Shown here one piece after another: positions 17,514 through 26,893 of a stretch of 64,000 bases of DNA. How positions within the stretch are numbered: the first letter of the stretch is position 1; each line of letters begins with the position of its first letter. The notes under the pieces were generated by a model. It was given only the letters and a program-made list of their open reading frames with translations, did no database searches and was not told the origin of the DNA. Location: assembly GCA_934555895.1 (NCBI GenBank), contig CAKTFH010000010.1, forward strand, positions 6,769 through 70,768, given 5' to 3'. Made by a program: the position numbers and the translations under genes. Source of the DNA: an uncultured Muribaculaceae bacterium (lineage in GTDB: Bacteria; Bacteroidota; Bacteroidia; Bacteroidales; Muribaculaceae).

Positions 17514-18374
17514 ATGAGATTAAAACACTTCGTCACAGCCATAATGCTCTCGGCAACACTTCTGGCAGCACATGCCGAGGAGTCAGACATCACAGAGACA
17601 GTTCGTCCGGTCAACTCCTCCTGGACGGTCGAAGCCGGCTCATCACACATAGGCGACACCTATCTGAGTCCGCTCAAATATACCGGCTGGCACACCGCCC
17701 TGCACTACGAGCGTCTGCAGGCCATGAAATTCAGCCCCGAGGCGTGGCGCCAGCAACTGAAAATAGGAGCCCAGTACAACCACGCGCAGAATCCCGCCCG
17801 CAACGCCTCCATGCAGTACGCATCGATAGGAGCCTCGTGGGGCATGCTGCATATGTGGCGCCTCCCCTACAATATCACCCTTGCGGCAGGCGGCTCGGCA
17901 GGGGGTAACTTCGGAGCTGTCTACAACCGGCGCAACGGCAACAACCCCGTCTCGGCCAAGGCCGACATCACCGCCAACCTCACCGGCTGGGCCACATGGA
18001 GCACACGCATAGGCCGCATGCCCGTGCTCCTGCGCTGGCAGACCACCATGCCGCTCATCGGAGCGTTCTTCTCGCCTGACTACGACGAGCTTTACTATGA
18101 GATATATCTCGGCAACCGCCACGACCTGGTGCACTGCGCATGGCCAGGGTCGATGTTCCGCTGGGACAACCTCGTGACAGCCGACCTTGACTTCGCCACC
18201 ACACGCCTCCGCGTGGGCTTCCGTTCCGACATATTCTCGTCGGAAATCAACCACATCACCACACGCATCTTCTCGTATGCCTTCGTGCTCGGTGTCACCG
18301 GCGACTGGTTCTCGGTATCGGCGCGCCGCGGCGTGCCTTCCGAAGCCACAACGAAATTCATCTATGCCTACTGA
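17514..18374 (+). CDS. DUF3316-family exported protein
   Basis: 286 residues with signal peptide (MRLKHFVTAIMLSATLLAAHAE). The mature part is rich in alternating aromatic and polar residues (YASIGASWGMLHMWRLPYN, ITANLTGWATWSTRIG) and ends in an aromatic beta-strand (SVSARRGVPSEATTKFIYAY), suggesting a small outer-membrane beta-barrel. I recognise the sequence as DUF3316, a Bacteroidales family of unknown function. It ends one base before the next gene's ATG (TGA-A-ATG), so the two are co-translated, linking it with the S41 lipoprotein. Confidence 0.75.
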   Translation: MRLKHFVTAIMLSATLLAAHAEESDITETVRPVNSSWTVEAGSSHIGDTYLSPLKYTGWHTALHYERLQAMKFSPEAWRQQLKIGAQYNHAQNPARNASMQYASIGASWGMLHMWRLPYNITLAAGGSAGGNFGAVYNRRNGNNPVSAKADITANLTGWATWSTRIGRMPVLLRWQTTMPLIGAFFSPDYDELYYEIYLGNRHDLVHCAWPGSMFRWDNLVTADLDFATTRLRVGFRSDIFSSEINHITTRIFSYAFVLGVTGDWFSVSARRGVPSEATTKFIYAY

Positions 18375-18375
18375 A

Positions 18376-19398
18376 ATGAAAAGATACAGCATACTGGCCG
18401 CAATCCTCGCTGTGCTCGCGGCCCTCACATCATGCCACGAAATAGAGGAATATGCCGATGACCCCCGCGGCAACTTCGAGCAGCTGTGGAGCATCCTCGA
18501 CGAGCACTACTGCTTCTTCGAACAGAAGGACATAGACTGGGATGAGGTGCACGCCCGCTATTCGACCCGAATCTCCGACCAGATGAAACCTCGCGAGCTC
18601 TTCAACGTGTGCGCCGACATGCTCGCCGAGCTACGCGACGGCCACACCAACCTCTCGGCGCCTTTCGATGTGTCGTACTACCGCGAATGGTGGAGCCTCT
18701 ATCCGCAGAACTACGACCAGCGGCTTGTGGAGCAGTATTACCTTAATTTCAATTATCACACCACCGGAAGCATCGTCTACGACATCCTGCCCGAGAATGT
18801 GGCCTACATGCGCTACGGAAGCTTCAGCAACGCCATAGGCGACGGCAACCTCGATGAGGTGCTGGCCTATCTGGCCACAGCAGCCGCGATGGTGATAGAT
18901 GTGCGCGACAACGGAGGCGGCTCGATAACCAATGTGGAGACACTTGTGCGCCGCTTCATCTCCACCCGCATGCTCGCCGGAAGCATCTGCCACAAGAACG
19001 GTCCCGGCCGCAACGACTTCTCGGAGCCACACGATTTCTATTTCGACACAGCTCCCGCCGGACGCATGTGCTGGGGCAAGCCGGTGGTGGTGCTCTGCAA
19101 CCGCTCCACATTCTCGGCAGCAAACAATTTCGTGTCGATAATGAAATATGTGCCGGGAGTAACCATAGTGGGAGCCACCACCGGTGGCGGATCGGGCATG
19201 CCATTCTCGTCGGAGTTGCCTAACGGCTGGGGGGTGCGCTTCTCTGCCTCGCCTGTACGCGACCCCGAAGGCCATCTCACCGAGTTCGGGGTGGAGCCCT
19301 CGGAAGGATGTGCCGTTGACCTCGACCCCGTGAAGGCACTCGACGGGCATGACACCATGCTCGATTTCGCGATCAAGAAAGCCCTCGAAAGTTGCTGA
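18376..19398 (+). CDS. S41-family peptidase, lipoprotein
   Basis: 340 residues from the ATG at 18376. A lipoprotein signal (MKRYSILAAILAVLAALTSC) puts the acylated Cys at residue 20. The N-terminal half is a helical region (YADDPRGNFEQLWSILDEHYCFFEQK) common in Bacteroidota S41 proteins. The C-terminal half is the tail-specific protease core: VIDVRDNGGGSITN, then NRSTFSAANNFVS with the nucleophile Ser near residue 242, and GATTGGGSGMPF. No obvious PDZ domain is seen. Likely envelope-anchored and periplasmic or surface-facing; substrate unknown. An ATG 12 nt upstream is possible but would overlap the previous gene. It converges on the next minus-strand gene with a 9-nt gap. Confidence 0.88.
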   Translation: MKRYSILAAILAVLAALTSCHEIEEYADDPRGNFEQLWSILDEHYCFFEQKDIDWDEVHARYSTRISDQMKPRELFNVCADMLAELRDGHTNLSAPFDVSYYREWWSLYPQNYDQRLVEQYYLNFNYHTTGSIVYDILPENVAYMRYGSFSNAIGDGNLDEVLAYLATAAAMVIDVRDNGGGSITNVETLVRRFISTRMLAGSICHKNGPGRNDFSEPHDFYFDTAPAGRMCWGKPVVVLCNRSTFSAANNFVSIMKYVPGVTIVGATTGGGSGMPFSSELPNGWGVRFSASPVRDPEGHLTEFGVEPSEGCAVDLDPVKALDGHDTMLDFAIKKALESC

Positions 19399-19407
19399 AT
19401 TCGCAGA

Positions 19408-20463
19408 TTATTTCTTCACGCGGGCGAAACGCATGCCAGAGCGGTAAAGCGGGAAATTAGCTGACATTATGGCACCGTCGGGCGTAATATCGGCCGTCAC
19501 CTCCTCACCCATCGATTCAAAATATGCGTCATACCACACCATGCGGTAGTGGTCGGTGAACGGAGTGGAATAGAGATGACCTTTCAGCATGCCGGGCTCC
19601 CACCTGCTGCCATTGGAAAGCGCTCCTGAGAGATACACTATATCATAATCCGGCTCCACGCCCTGCAGACTGCCTGCTGCAGCCGGCAATTCTGACACAA
19701 ATTCCTTTCTGTGCGGCATCACAGCAAGACGGTAGCGACCGCCGGGTTCGGCCATTTCGCTTTCGGTATCACGGTCGAGAAACTCCCAGACACCCATCGC
19801 CGCAGGCCGCGATTCTTCAGGCGTATCAAGCAGGGTTAACACTGCATTTTCTGTCCATCCCGACCGCAGCACATCGCCCGGAGAGCGGCGCCACTTCAGA
19901 TGCATATCGGTCACGGCCATATCACGGCTGCCGTTTATTGAGAAAGCGGTTACAGGCGCGCCTATATTGGTCTCGCCAATGAACCTGCCCTCCTCGCCTC
20001 CGAGCCACACACGCAGCGTGCCGCCGACAGCTTCAAGTACAATGGCATTCAGGCGCCCGTAGATGTCGCGCTCATCCTTGATGACAGTCTCGCACTCGGC
20101 GTGTGCGGAATCAGTGGCATCATATATGCGGCAGCATGCCACACGCTGCTCTTCGAGAGATGCGGCGCCTCCACGGGTATGATATGTCAGTTCGATTGTT
20201 TTGAGCGCAGCTCCGTCGGCACCTTTGAGGCAGAGCGTCCATCCCTTGCCTTCGAGAGCGTGGCCGTTGCGATTGCCATCCAGCGCTATCTTACCTTCCA
20301 TCACAAACTCCCCGCACCCGTCGGGGAAGGCTACCGCATCCGGCATGCCGGATGCAGTTTCCACCTTAGGGAGGGTCGTGTGATGCCACTCGGCCACACA
20401 CTGCGCTCGTGCGCTAAGAGTGGCGAGAGCCAGCAGCATGATTAGTAGACGGAGATGATTCAT
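19408..20463 (-). CDS. Secreted protein of unknown function
   Basis: 351 residues with a Sec signal peptide (MNHLRLLIMLLALATLSARAQ). I do not recognise the family. The body looks like beta-sandwich sequence (GKIALDGNRNGHALEGKGWTL, IVLEAVGGTLRVWLGGEEG), with a C-terminal segment (YRMVWYDAYFESMGEEVTADI) that recalls DUF4153-free lipocalin-like Bacteroidales tails only loosely. Its start overlaps the miaA stop by 4 nt (ATGA), so translation is coupled to miaA and it is the last gene of the coiled-coil/S9/membrane/miaA operon. No catalytic motif was identified. Confidence 0.7.
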   Translation of the reverse strand: MNHLRLLIMLLALATLSARAQCVAEWHHTTLPKVETASGMPDAVAFPDGCGEFVMEGKIALDGNRNGHALEGKGWTLCLKGADGAALKTIELTYHTRGGAASLEEQRVACCRIYDATDSAHAECETVIKDERDIYGRLNAIVLEAVGGTLRVWLGGEEGRFIGETNIGAPVTAFSINGSRDMAVTDMHLKWRRSPGDVLRSGWTENAVLTLLDTPEESRPAAMGVWEFLDRDTESEMAEPGGRYRLAVMPHRKEFVSELPAAAGSLQGVEPDYDIVYLSGALSNGSRWEPGMLKGHLYSTPFTDHYRMVWYDAYFESMGEEVTADITPDGAIMSANFPLYRSGMRFARVKK

Positions 20464-21377
20464 GACTTATTGTAAAGGCGTATGCACTCGGCGGTGAAAG
20501 CATCGTCGTCCATATCAGAGGGGAGCCAGTGGATAGTGAAACCACGCCGTTCCATGCCTCGGAACCATGTCATCTGCCGTTTTGCAAACTGATGGATAGC
20601 TGTTTCGAGTCCCTGCAGCATTTCCTCGTAGGAAAGCTCGCCTATAACGTATTGTGTGACGAATTTATACTCAAGACCATAGTAAATGAGGTCTTCGGCC
20701 GGTATGCCATCGGCAAGCAGGCGTCGCACCTCGTCGGCCAGACCTTCGTCGACACGGGCTTTCAGTCGCAAGGATATGCGACGGCGGCGCTCGTCGCGGC
20801 CTATATCCACCCCCACAATCACTGCGTCGAGTGGCTGCGGGTTATTGACCAAGGCAGCTTCATCGGGATGAGCGGCATAATAGGTCTGTATCTCGATGGC
20901 ACGCACCGCACGCTGCGCCGTATCCACATCGGTCACATTATGAAGGGCCTTCATTGTGGAGAGCATTGCGGTGAGTTCCTCCAGCGACTTACCTCTCAGG
21001 GAAGCGCGAAGCTCTGGATTCTCAGGCACCTCGGGCAGATACATGCCCTTAAGCAGCGACTCCACATATAGCCCCGTGCCGCCACACACCACCGGCACAC
21101 GCCCGCGGGCCGAAATATCCTCGATTGCGGCGCGTGCGTCACGCAGATAACGGTAAAGGTTGTATTTACTCCCTGCAGGAGCCACATCGATGAGATGATA
21201 AGGCACGGTGCCGTACTCGCAGAGGTCCTTGCCGGTGCCTATGTCCATGCCACGGTACACCTGCCGCGAATCGCCGCTCACGATCTCGCCGCGGAGGGCG
21301 ACGGCCGCGGCCACTGCACGGCGGGTCTTTCCGGAAGCCGTCGGGCCCACTATGGCAAGAATTCTGCTCTGCTTCAT
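20460..21377 (-). CDS. miaA: tRNA dimethylallyltransferase
   Basis: Adds a dimethylallyl group to A37 of tRNAs that read codons starting with U. The start is the ATG at 21377 (MKQSRILAIVGPTASGKT); the frame runs further upstream without support. It has 305 residues, normal length. Seen are the P-loop GPTASGKT at residues 11-18, SGDSRQVYRGMDIGTGK with the catalytic Asp, VVCGGTGLYVESLLKG, and the C-terminal tRNA-binding FAKRQMTWFRG. It begins 4 nt after the upstream membrane-protein gene and overlaps the downstream secreted-protein gene. Confidence 0.96.
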   Translation of the reverse strand: MKQSRILAIVGPTASGKTRRAVAAAVALRGEIVSGDSRQVYRGMDIGTGKDLCEYGTVPYHLIDVAPAGSKYNLYRYLRDARAAIEDISARGRVPVVCGGTGLYVESLLKGMYLPEVPENPELRASLRGKSLEELTAMLSTMKALHNVTDVDTAQRAVRAIEIQTYYAAHPDEAALVNNPQPLDAVIVGVDIGRDERRRRISLRLKARVDEGLADEVRRLLADGIPAEDLIYYGLEYKFVTQYVIGELSYEEMLQGLETAIHQFAKRQMTWFRGMERRGFTIHWLPSDMDDDAFTAECIRLYNKS

Positions 21378-21381
21378 AAGA

Positions 21382-22722
21382 TCAGCTGCCGGCACGCATG
21401 CGCTTGTTGAACAGGCGCTTGATAGGGTACCAGAATTTATCCTCGTTGGTACGGTCCACCGCCAACCAGTGATAATCGTTGAAATCCACATCCCACTTGC
21501 GGATGTCGCGCAGACGGAATGTGGGCTTGTAATGCTTTATCACATAAAGCCTGCGGCCCTTCTCGTCGTAGGTCTTCCAAGCCATGGCCACCTTGTAGAT
21601 GCGCATGAGCTCCGACACGAGGTCGCGCCCCAGCAGCCCCTGCTGGGCGAGCTGCCTGAGGTTGCCCCAGGTGAGCCACTCACCTCCGATTTTCGAGTCG
21701 GCCACATCGGCCGATTCAGGCAGGAAGGCGAAATAGTGGAAGATGTTGTTGTAAGTGAGATTGTCGGGCGACACATATGCCAGCCGTATCTCCGCATCGT
21801 TGATGTGGGTGTGCTCGCGGAAAAGCGAAATCGCCGTGGCCAGATTCGGATTCTCCATGTAGTGTGTGTGCACTATGGCAGGGGTGTCGAATCGCTTGAT
21901 TTTAGCTCCGTTGGCAAAATTGTAGCCATCTTCGGTATGCATTTCCACAAGCAGGCGATCACCGTTGATAAGCAGGTATCTTATGAGGGTGGAGCTGTTG
22001 CGGCGCACCAGATGCTCCTCGTCGAACTTGCAGTAATACACCCACAGGGAATAATATCTCACCCCGAGATACACTACAGAAAGCACATAAATGGTCAGCG
22101 GCATCCATATAAAGAAAAAGCGATCAGGACGGTTGAGGTTTATGTTCACATAATTAGTGAAATAATAGCCCCAGTCGACCACGGTGAGCAACACCGCGAG
22201 CACAAACAGAAGCCCCGTCTGATATCGCCACTCGCGACGGTAGAGGTCACCGATGAAGCCATGCTCGATCACATTGCCGAAACGTTCCTTGCATCGGCGG
22301 CACACAGCCGGCTCACGGTGATTGAGAAAGAATATCAGAGTGACTATGGCCGTCACAGGAGCGGCTAAAAGTATGCCTATTACCGGCGAGTCGATGTTGA
22401 ACGGCTGCCCGTTGGCTTCGAAGAGATTGTCACCTCTCGCAAAAAGATATAGCGCCGCCATGAATACGCCGAGCAGCAGTATCACTATCGAGACCTCCTT
22501 TATGAATCGGGAGCAGCAGGGCACCTCACGGCGCTTCAATACCGTGTGCATCCATTCGAGGGCTATGAAAAACAGAAAATTTACCGGTGCCAGATATTGC
22601 CGCGGAATCACAGGCTCAAGCACAGCGAGAACCATAAGCATACCCACGGCCACAGCCCAGTTGCGCCATAGGCTGAATATAGCCGCGGTCATGCGTTTTC
22701 GGCGTTTGATTATCTTATCCAT
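21382..22722 (-). CDS. Six-TM membrane protein with C-terminal cytosolic domain, unknown function
   Basis: 446 residues, family not recognised. Hydrophobic segments lie at about residues 18-38, 43-58, 75-95, 112-132, 166-188 and 203-223, so six TM helices are predicted. The loop between TM4 and TM5 has a CRRCKER pair of cysteines that could bind metal. The last 220 residues are soluble and end in a very basic tail (KRLFNKRMRAGS). It contains repeated aromatic-rich stretches (YVSPDNLTYNNIFHYFAFLP) and no enzyme motif I know. It is between the S9 peptidase gene (20 nt gap) and miaA (4 nt gap), so it belongs to the same operon. Confidence 0.8.
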   Translation of the reverse strand: MDKIIKRRKRMTAAIFSLWRNWAVAVGMLMVLAVLEPVIPRQYLAPVNFLFFIALEWMHTVLKRREVPCCSRFIKEVSIVILLLGVFMAALYLFARGDNLFEANGQPFNIDSPVIGILLAAPVTAIVTLIFFLNHREPAVCRRCKERFGNVIEHGFIGDLYRREWRYQTGLLFVLAVLLTVVDWGYYFTNYVNINLNRPDRFFFIWMPLTIYVLSVVYLGVRYYSLWVYYCKFDEEHLVRRNSSTLIRYLLINGDRLLVEMHTEDGYNFANGAKIKRFDTPAIVHTHYMENPNLATAISLFREHTHINDAEIRLAYVSPDNLTYNNIFHYFAFLPESADVADSKIGGEWLTWGNLRQLAQQGLLGRDLVSELMRIYKVAMAWKTYDEKGRRLYVIKHYKPTFRLRDIRKWDVDFNDYHWLAVDRTNEDKFWYPIKRLFNKRMRAGS

Positions 22723-22742
22723 TGCCTGCTGATGCTTACGGG

Positions 22743-24980
22743 TCAGAGATTATCGGAGAAATAGCTTATCATGCGGCCGTAGACCAGAGCGCGGGCATCG
22801 CAGCCGTAGATGCTGTGGTTCATGGCCGGGAAAAGGAACATATCGCAATAGCGGTCGGCAGCCTGCAGGGCGCCGACAAATTCCATAGTATTGCTCAGGT
22901 GCACATTGTCGTCGGAGGTGCCGTGCATGATGAGCAGACGGCATGCCATACGGGCCGCACGCTCCGTGGGAGCGCTCTCGGTGTAGCCGTCGGCATTTTC
23001 CTGCGGCGTGAGCATGAAACGCTCGGCATACACTGTGTCGTAGTAACGCCATGAGGTTACCGGAGCTATGGCCACGGCAGCCTTCCAGGGCGAATCTGTG
23101 GCGGTGACGCCCATCAGAGTCTCATATCCGCCGTAGCTCCAGCCTGAAAGGCCGATGCGCTCACCGTCGGCGTAAGGAAGCGACGCCACATAGTTGGCTG
23201 CCGCTATCTGGTCGATGGTTTCATAATGGCCAAGGTGCTTGTACACAATATCGCGGAAGGCTGTGCCGCGTGCGCCTGTGCCGCGGCCGTCGACACACAC
23301 CACGAGAAATCCCTGTGTAGCTGCATATATATCCCAGTCCATCTTCCAGCGGTTGACCACCTCCTGCGAGCCGGGGCCGCTATACTGCCACATAATCACC
23401 GGATAGCGTTTCGAAGCGCTGAAACCGGCAGGCTTCACCATATATCCGTTCAGCGTATTGCCGTCGGCCTGCATAGTGAAGAACTCTCTCTTCGGAGCCG
23501 ATGCATATCGCGAGGCATACTCGGCGTTATCCTCAAGCAAGCGCAACTTCTTACCCTTACCGTTATAGAGTGTGTAGACCGGAGGAGTCGCGGCGTTGCT
23601 GTAGTTCACGGTGTAGTAGTTGAGCGCCGGAGTGAACGAAGCCGAAGCCCATCCCTCGGCCGGAGTGAGGGTCTCGAGTTTCTTGCCCTGACGGTCGATG
23701 CGGCACACCACACGGTTGATGGCTGCGGAAGCATCCGTGCCGGCGGGGACAGTCTGGTAATATGTGAATCCGAGTGCGTCGGTACCATAATAGGCTGTCA
23801 CTTCGGCCTGACCCGAGGTAATGGCGCGTAGTTGCTGTCCGGCATAAGAATAGCGGTAAAGATTATTCCATCCGTTGCGCTCGCTCTGCAGCACAAAACT
23901 TTCGGCCTCGAAGGCTATATCCTCATATGCGGCTGGATTAAGCCATGCTTTGGCTTCCTCAACCAGAATCGACTTGGCCACGGTACTCTTGGGATTTGCC
24001 GCATATATCTCCATGCGGTTCTGGGCACGGTTGAGTGTCACGAGCATCAGACGCTCGGAGCTTGCTCCGCCAAAAGCAATGCGAGGGATATACTCTATAT
24101 TGCGGTCAGCAAGGGGTATCTCCTTGGTCTTGCGGGTGTCCACATCGTAGGAATGCACACTCACGGATGAATTTTTCTCGCCTGCCACAGGATATTTGTA
24201 AGAGAACTCACCGGGATACAGGGCGTATTCGCTCTGAGCATGGCACCATCCCTGATATCTGGTGAATGTGAACAAAGGCACCTGTGACTCGTCGTAACGC
24301 AGATAGCAGAGCGTGGTGTTGTCGGGTGCCCAGGCCATGGAGCAATCTGTGGAGAACTCCTCCTCGTATGTCCAGTCGGGAATGCCGTTGATTATGCTGT
24401 TTTTCGCTCCATCGGTAGTCACCGGCACTTCGGTGTTGTAGTCAGTTTTCTTGATATATATATTGTTCTCCGCCACAAAGGCCACCATGCGCGAATCGGG
24501 CGAGAAGAGCGGAGCCTGCTGCATGGCAAAAGCTGTACTTAGTGGACGCAGTATGTTGCGCTTTATCTCGAACACATGATAGGCGCCCTTCACCGAGCGA
24601 CGATAGACCGGCTCTGAATCACTACGAACCAGCAGCTTAGAGCCGTCGGGACTGATGGTGAAGCTCTCTACCTTTGATATCGAGCTTTCGCGGGTATGTG
24701 AAGTGTCGAGCACCGTCTCCAGTTCCTTACCCGTGGAGGTTTCGTAGCGGACTATCTTAGCGCCTCCATCGCTGATGCGGAGGAAGCTCTCGCCATCGGG
24801 CATGAACTGCATGCTACCCGGAGTTGAGGCAGCATTCTGAGGATAGACATAGGGCGCTATCGAGCTGACATTCAGCACTCCTGCCGGGACGGCGACAGAA
24901 GCCGCCTGCACAGGGAAGAAAACTGCGGCCGACAGTGCCGCAAGGGCTACACTAAATATGTTTTTTGTTATATATTTCAT
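22743..24980 (-). CDS. Dipeptidyl peptidase IV-like S9 family serine peptidase
   Basis: Exopeptidase expected to remove N-terminal dipeptides, especially Xaa-Pro. It has 745 residues, with a signal peptide (ending about PVQAASVA). An eight-bladed propeller-like N-terminal part includes the DPP-IV 'EE' region (IPDWTYEEEFSTDCSMAWAP), which binds the substrate amino terminus. The alpha/beta-hydrolase domain carries GLSGWSYGGYE (Ser near 611), TSDDNVHL (Asp near 689) and MNHSIYG (His near 721). It is likely periplasmic. Expression appears tied to the upstream coiled-coil gene (95-nt gap, no clear promoter). Confidence 0.93.
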   Translation of the reverse strand: MKYITKNIFSVALAALSAAVFFPVQAASVAVPAGVLNVSSIAPYVYPQNAASTPGSMQFMPDGESFLRISDGGAKIVRYETSTGKELETVLDTSHTRESSISKVESFTISPDGSKLLVRSDSEPVYRRSVKGAYHVFEIKRNILRPLSTAFAMQQAPLFSPDSRMVAFVAENNIYIKKTDYNTEVPVTTDGAKNSIINGIPDWTYEEEFSTDCSMAWAPDNTTLCYLRYDESQVPLFTFTRYQGWCHAQSEYALYPGEFSYKYPVAGEKNSSVSVHSYDVDTRKTKEIPLADRNIEYIPRIAFGGASSERLMLVTLNRAQNRMEIYAANPKSTVAKSILVEEAKAWLNPAAYEDIAFEAESFVLQSERNGWNNLYRYSYAGQQLRAITSGQAEVTAYYGTDALGFTYYQTVPAGTDASAAINRVVCRIDRQGKKLETLTPAEGWASASFTPALNYYTVNYSNAATPPVYTLYNGKGKKLRLLEDNAEYASRYASAPKREFFTMQADGNTLNGYMVKPAGFSASKRYPVIMWQYSGPGSQEVVNRWKMDWDIYAATQGFLVVCVDGRGTGARGTAFRDIVYKHLGHYETIDQIAAANYVASLPYADGERIGLSGWSYGGYETLMGVTATDSPWKAAVAIAPVTSWRYYDTVYAERFMLTPQENADGYTESAPTERAARMACRLLIMHGTSDDNVHLSNTMEFVGALQAADRYCDMFLFPAMNHSIYGCDARALVYGRMISYFSDNL

Positions 24981-25075
24981 CTTAAGCAGATTGGTAATTA
25001 GCTTTCAAAACAACAATCATTTCAACGCCCTCCCCCTTATCATTGTTCCCGCTCCCTGTAATATCTGCGAGAGTG

Positions 25076-26668
25076 TCAGTCGTCCCAGAGCGACATCTGG
25101 GCCGGATGCTCGTGCGGTGGTTTGCGCTCCGGCTCCCGGTAGCCGAACTCATCGGGAGCATCCTTGCGGGCGGTCACCTTATTGGGCAGCTCGGCCACAA
25201 GCCACTCGGTGTCGGTGATGCTGTCGTCTATGGCCGATATCCTCACCTTGGGCTTGCGTCCGCGGCGCTTTGCAGGCTTAGTCTCTTCTTGGATAGGCTC
25301 AGGGATATTGACTTCCGGTATATCCTCGGCCACAGGCTCCGTCGGCTCCTCGGCCGCTTCCGACTTGGTTTCAGCAGGCATATTGTAGCGGCGCGAATTT
25401 AGCCGTTCAATTTCCTCACGGAGCACCGACTCGGCGCGTGCATGCTCATAAAGATTATTCTCAATGGTCTTGCGCAGCGAGCCGGCCTGATCTTCAAGTG
25501 TGCGTATCGTGTTATCTTTAAGCGTAATGGTCTCCAGAAGTTCTTTTTTTTCTATCTCAAGAGCCGATAGAGCCTCTTTCTGCTGGAATATCAGATCTTT
25601 CTGCTGCAACTGGGCGGCATCATTGGCTCTGCGGGCCTCCTCAAGCTCACCCATGCGGGTATTGAGATGCTCCACCACCTTGAGGTTTTCGTTGGCCTCG
25701 TCGAGTTGCTCCTGAAGCGATGTAGCCTTCCTGCGGCTGGCGTCGAGGGCTATGAGATTTTCCTTGGCGGCACGCTCGGCAGCCTCGGAGGCAGCCTCCA
25801 GGGCAGCGATCTTTCCGGCGAACTGCTGCATTTGGGTCTGATAGACAGCGGCCTCGGCCACGAGAGCCTCCTTTTCGGCTTTAAGGGATTCCTTTTCAGT
25901 TTTCAAGGCTTCATTTTCTGCTGTGAGCGCCTCGATGGTCTTGTTGAGTGCGGCCACGGCCTCGCCGTCGGCGGCAGATGCAGGCGCAAATGTGTCTTCC
26001 GATGTGGGTATAGCCGTCACGGCGCTCACACGCAATTTGTTGAGTAGGCTCTTGTTTTCCAGCTGGAACTGTTCGTTTTCTGCTTGTATGGTCGCTATCT
26101 GTTTCTCAAGCTCATGCACTTTCTCGCTGAGGGCGCGTTTCTGGCGCTCGGCACTGAGCTGCAGTTTCTTCACCTCCGAGTTTTCACTCTCTTCCTGACG
26201 AGCCTTCACACGCAGGCTTTCCATCTCGGAGTGAAGGTTTCGGCGCTCGGTCTCGTACATATCGGAGCATTGCTGAATAGCCATGGTGTGCAACCCGTCG
26301 ATATAGCTCTTCATCGAAGAGTTAAGCGCATTGTAAAGATATTCGCGTTGCTTTTTCTCATCGACACTCTCGCTGAGAAATGCCGGTAGCGATTCATTGA
26401 AAATGCGCACCACCGATTCGAAAATTTCATCAGGAACCATGCTCGCCGACATATCCACGCCAGTTGCAGGCACCTCGGGCACCGGTGCCATAGAGGCGGC
26501 CGCCGTGCCGGAACCTGCGACTTCACCCGGCGACGCCACTGCCGCACTCTCCGCTTCCATGCGTTCGCGCAGCGGGGTCACTCTGGCATCAACTCCCTCA
26601 AGTTCAGATTCTTCAAACTCGGAATCGCCAAAGCCGAACGCTTTTTTCAGGCCACTAATGAAACTCAT
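25076..26668 (-). CDS. Long coiled-coil protein with possible C-terminal clamp-binding motif
   Basis: 530 residues, family not recognised. The N-terminus (MSFISGLKKAFGFGDSEF) is followed by a low-complexity acidic/Ala region. A long heptad-rich coiled coil spans about residues 150-430 (LHSEMESLRVKARQEE, KSLLNKLRV, AALNKTIEALTAENEALK). The tail has a basic AT-hook-like AKRRGRKPKV near 470 and ends AQMSLWDD. That end resembles the beta-clamp binding motif Q-x-[SD]-L-F, with Trp for Phe. No signal peptide or TM, so cytoplasmic. The long coil and DNA/clamp-like motifs suggest a structural or replication/chromosome-linked role, but this is inference. It heads the operon and has a good promoter at 26751-26782. 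Confidence 0.75.
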   Translation of the reverse strand: MSFISGLKKAFGFGDSEFEESELEGVDARVTPLRERMEAESAAVASPGEVAGSGTAAASMAPVPEVPATGVDMSASMVPDEIFESVVRIFNESLPAFLSESVDEKKQREYLYNALNSSMKSYIDGLHTMAIQQCSDMYETERRNLHSEMESLRVKARQEESENSEVKKLQLSAERQKRALSEKVHELEKQIATIQAENEQFQLENKSLLNKLRVSAVTAIPTSEDTFAPASAADGEAVAALNKTIEALTAENEALKTEKESLKAEKEALVAEAAVYQTQMQQFAGKIAALEAASEAAERAAKENLIALDASRRKATSLQEQLDEANENLKVVEHLNTRMGELEEARRANDAAQLQQKDLIFQQKEALSALEIEKKELLETITLKDNTIRTLEDQAGSLRKTIENNLYEHARAESVLREEIERLNSRRYNMPAETKSEAAEEPTEPVAEDIPEVNIPEPIQEETKPAKRRGRKPKVRISAIDDSITDTEWLVAELPNKVTARKDAPDEFGYREPERKPPHEHPAQMSLWDD

Positions 26669-26750
26669 CTTTCTGTGATTTACGATGGTTCTGGAGCTGT
26701 CGCACCGTTTCAGGTATCAGACTCAGGCACGGCCACCCCACTAAAACACA

Positions 26751-26782
26751 CAAAGATAAAAATATTCGGCGGGATTTGCAAC
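26751..26782 (-). promoter_or_regulatory. Promoter of the coiled-coil/S9/miaA operon
   Basis: Minus-strand -7 box TATCTTTG (26751-26758) and -33 GTTG (26779-26782), spacer 20 nt; about 80 nt before the ATG. Confidence 0.7.
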
Positions 26783-26831
26783 CCGACAGCTCATTTCTCA
26801 AAAAAACTCTCCCCATATCACCCTAAAAAAT

Positions 26832-26869
26832 GTAAACGGCAGAAACTCCGAAGAGTTCCTGCCATTTAC
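26832..26869 (-). terminator. Intrinsic terminator after GH127 gene
   Basis: Minus-strand stem of 11 bp (26853-26863 with 26838-26848, one G-U) capped by a C(UUCG)G tetraloop, extended by GTAAA/TTTAC, then TTTTTT. It lies 25 nt after the stop of the GH127 gene. Confidence 0.85.
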
Positions 26870-26893
26870 CGTGATAATATCTTGTTTTACAGA

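Noticed and set aside
21208-22368. 386-codon plus-strand frame over miaA and the membrane-protein gene
   Set aside because: Shadow of two real minus-strand genes; spans their junction without any motif.
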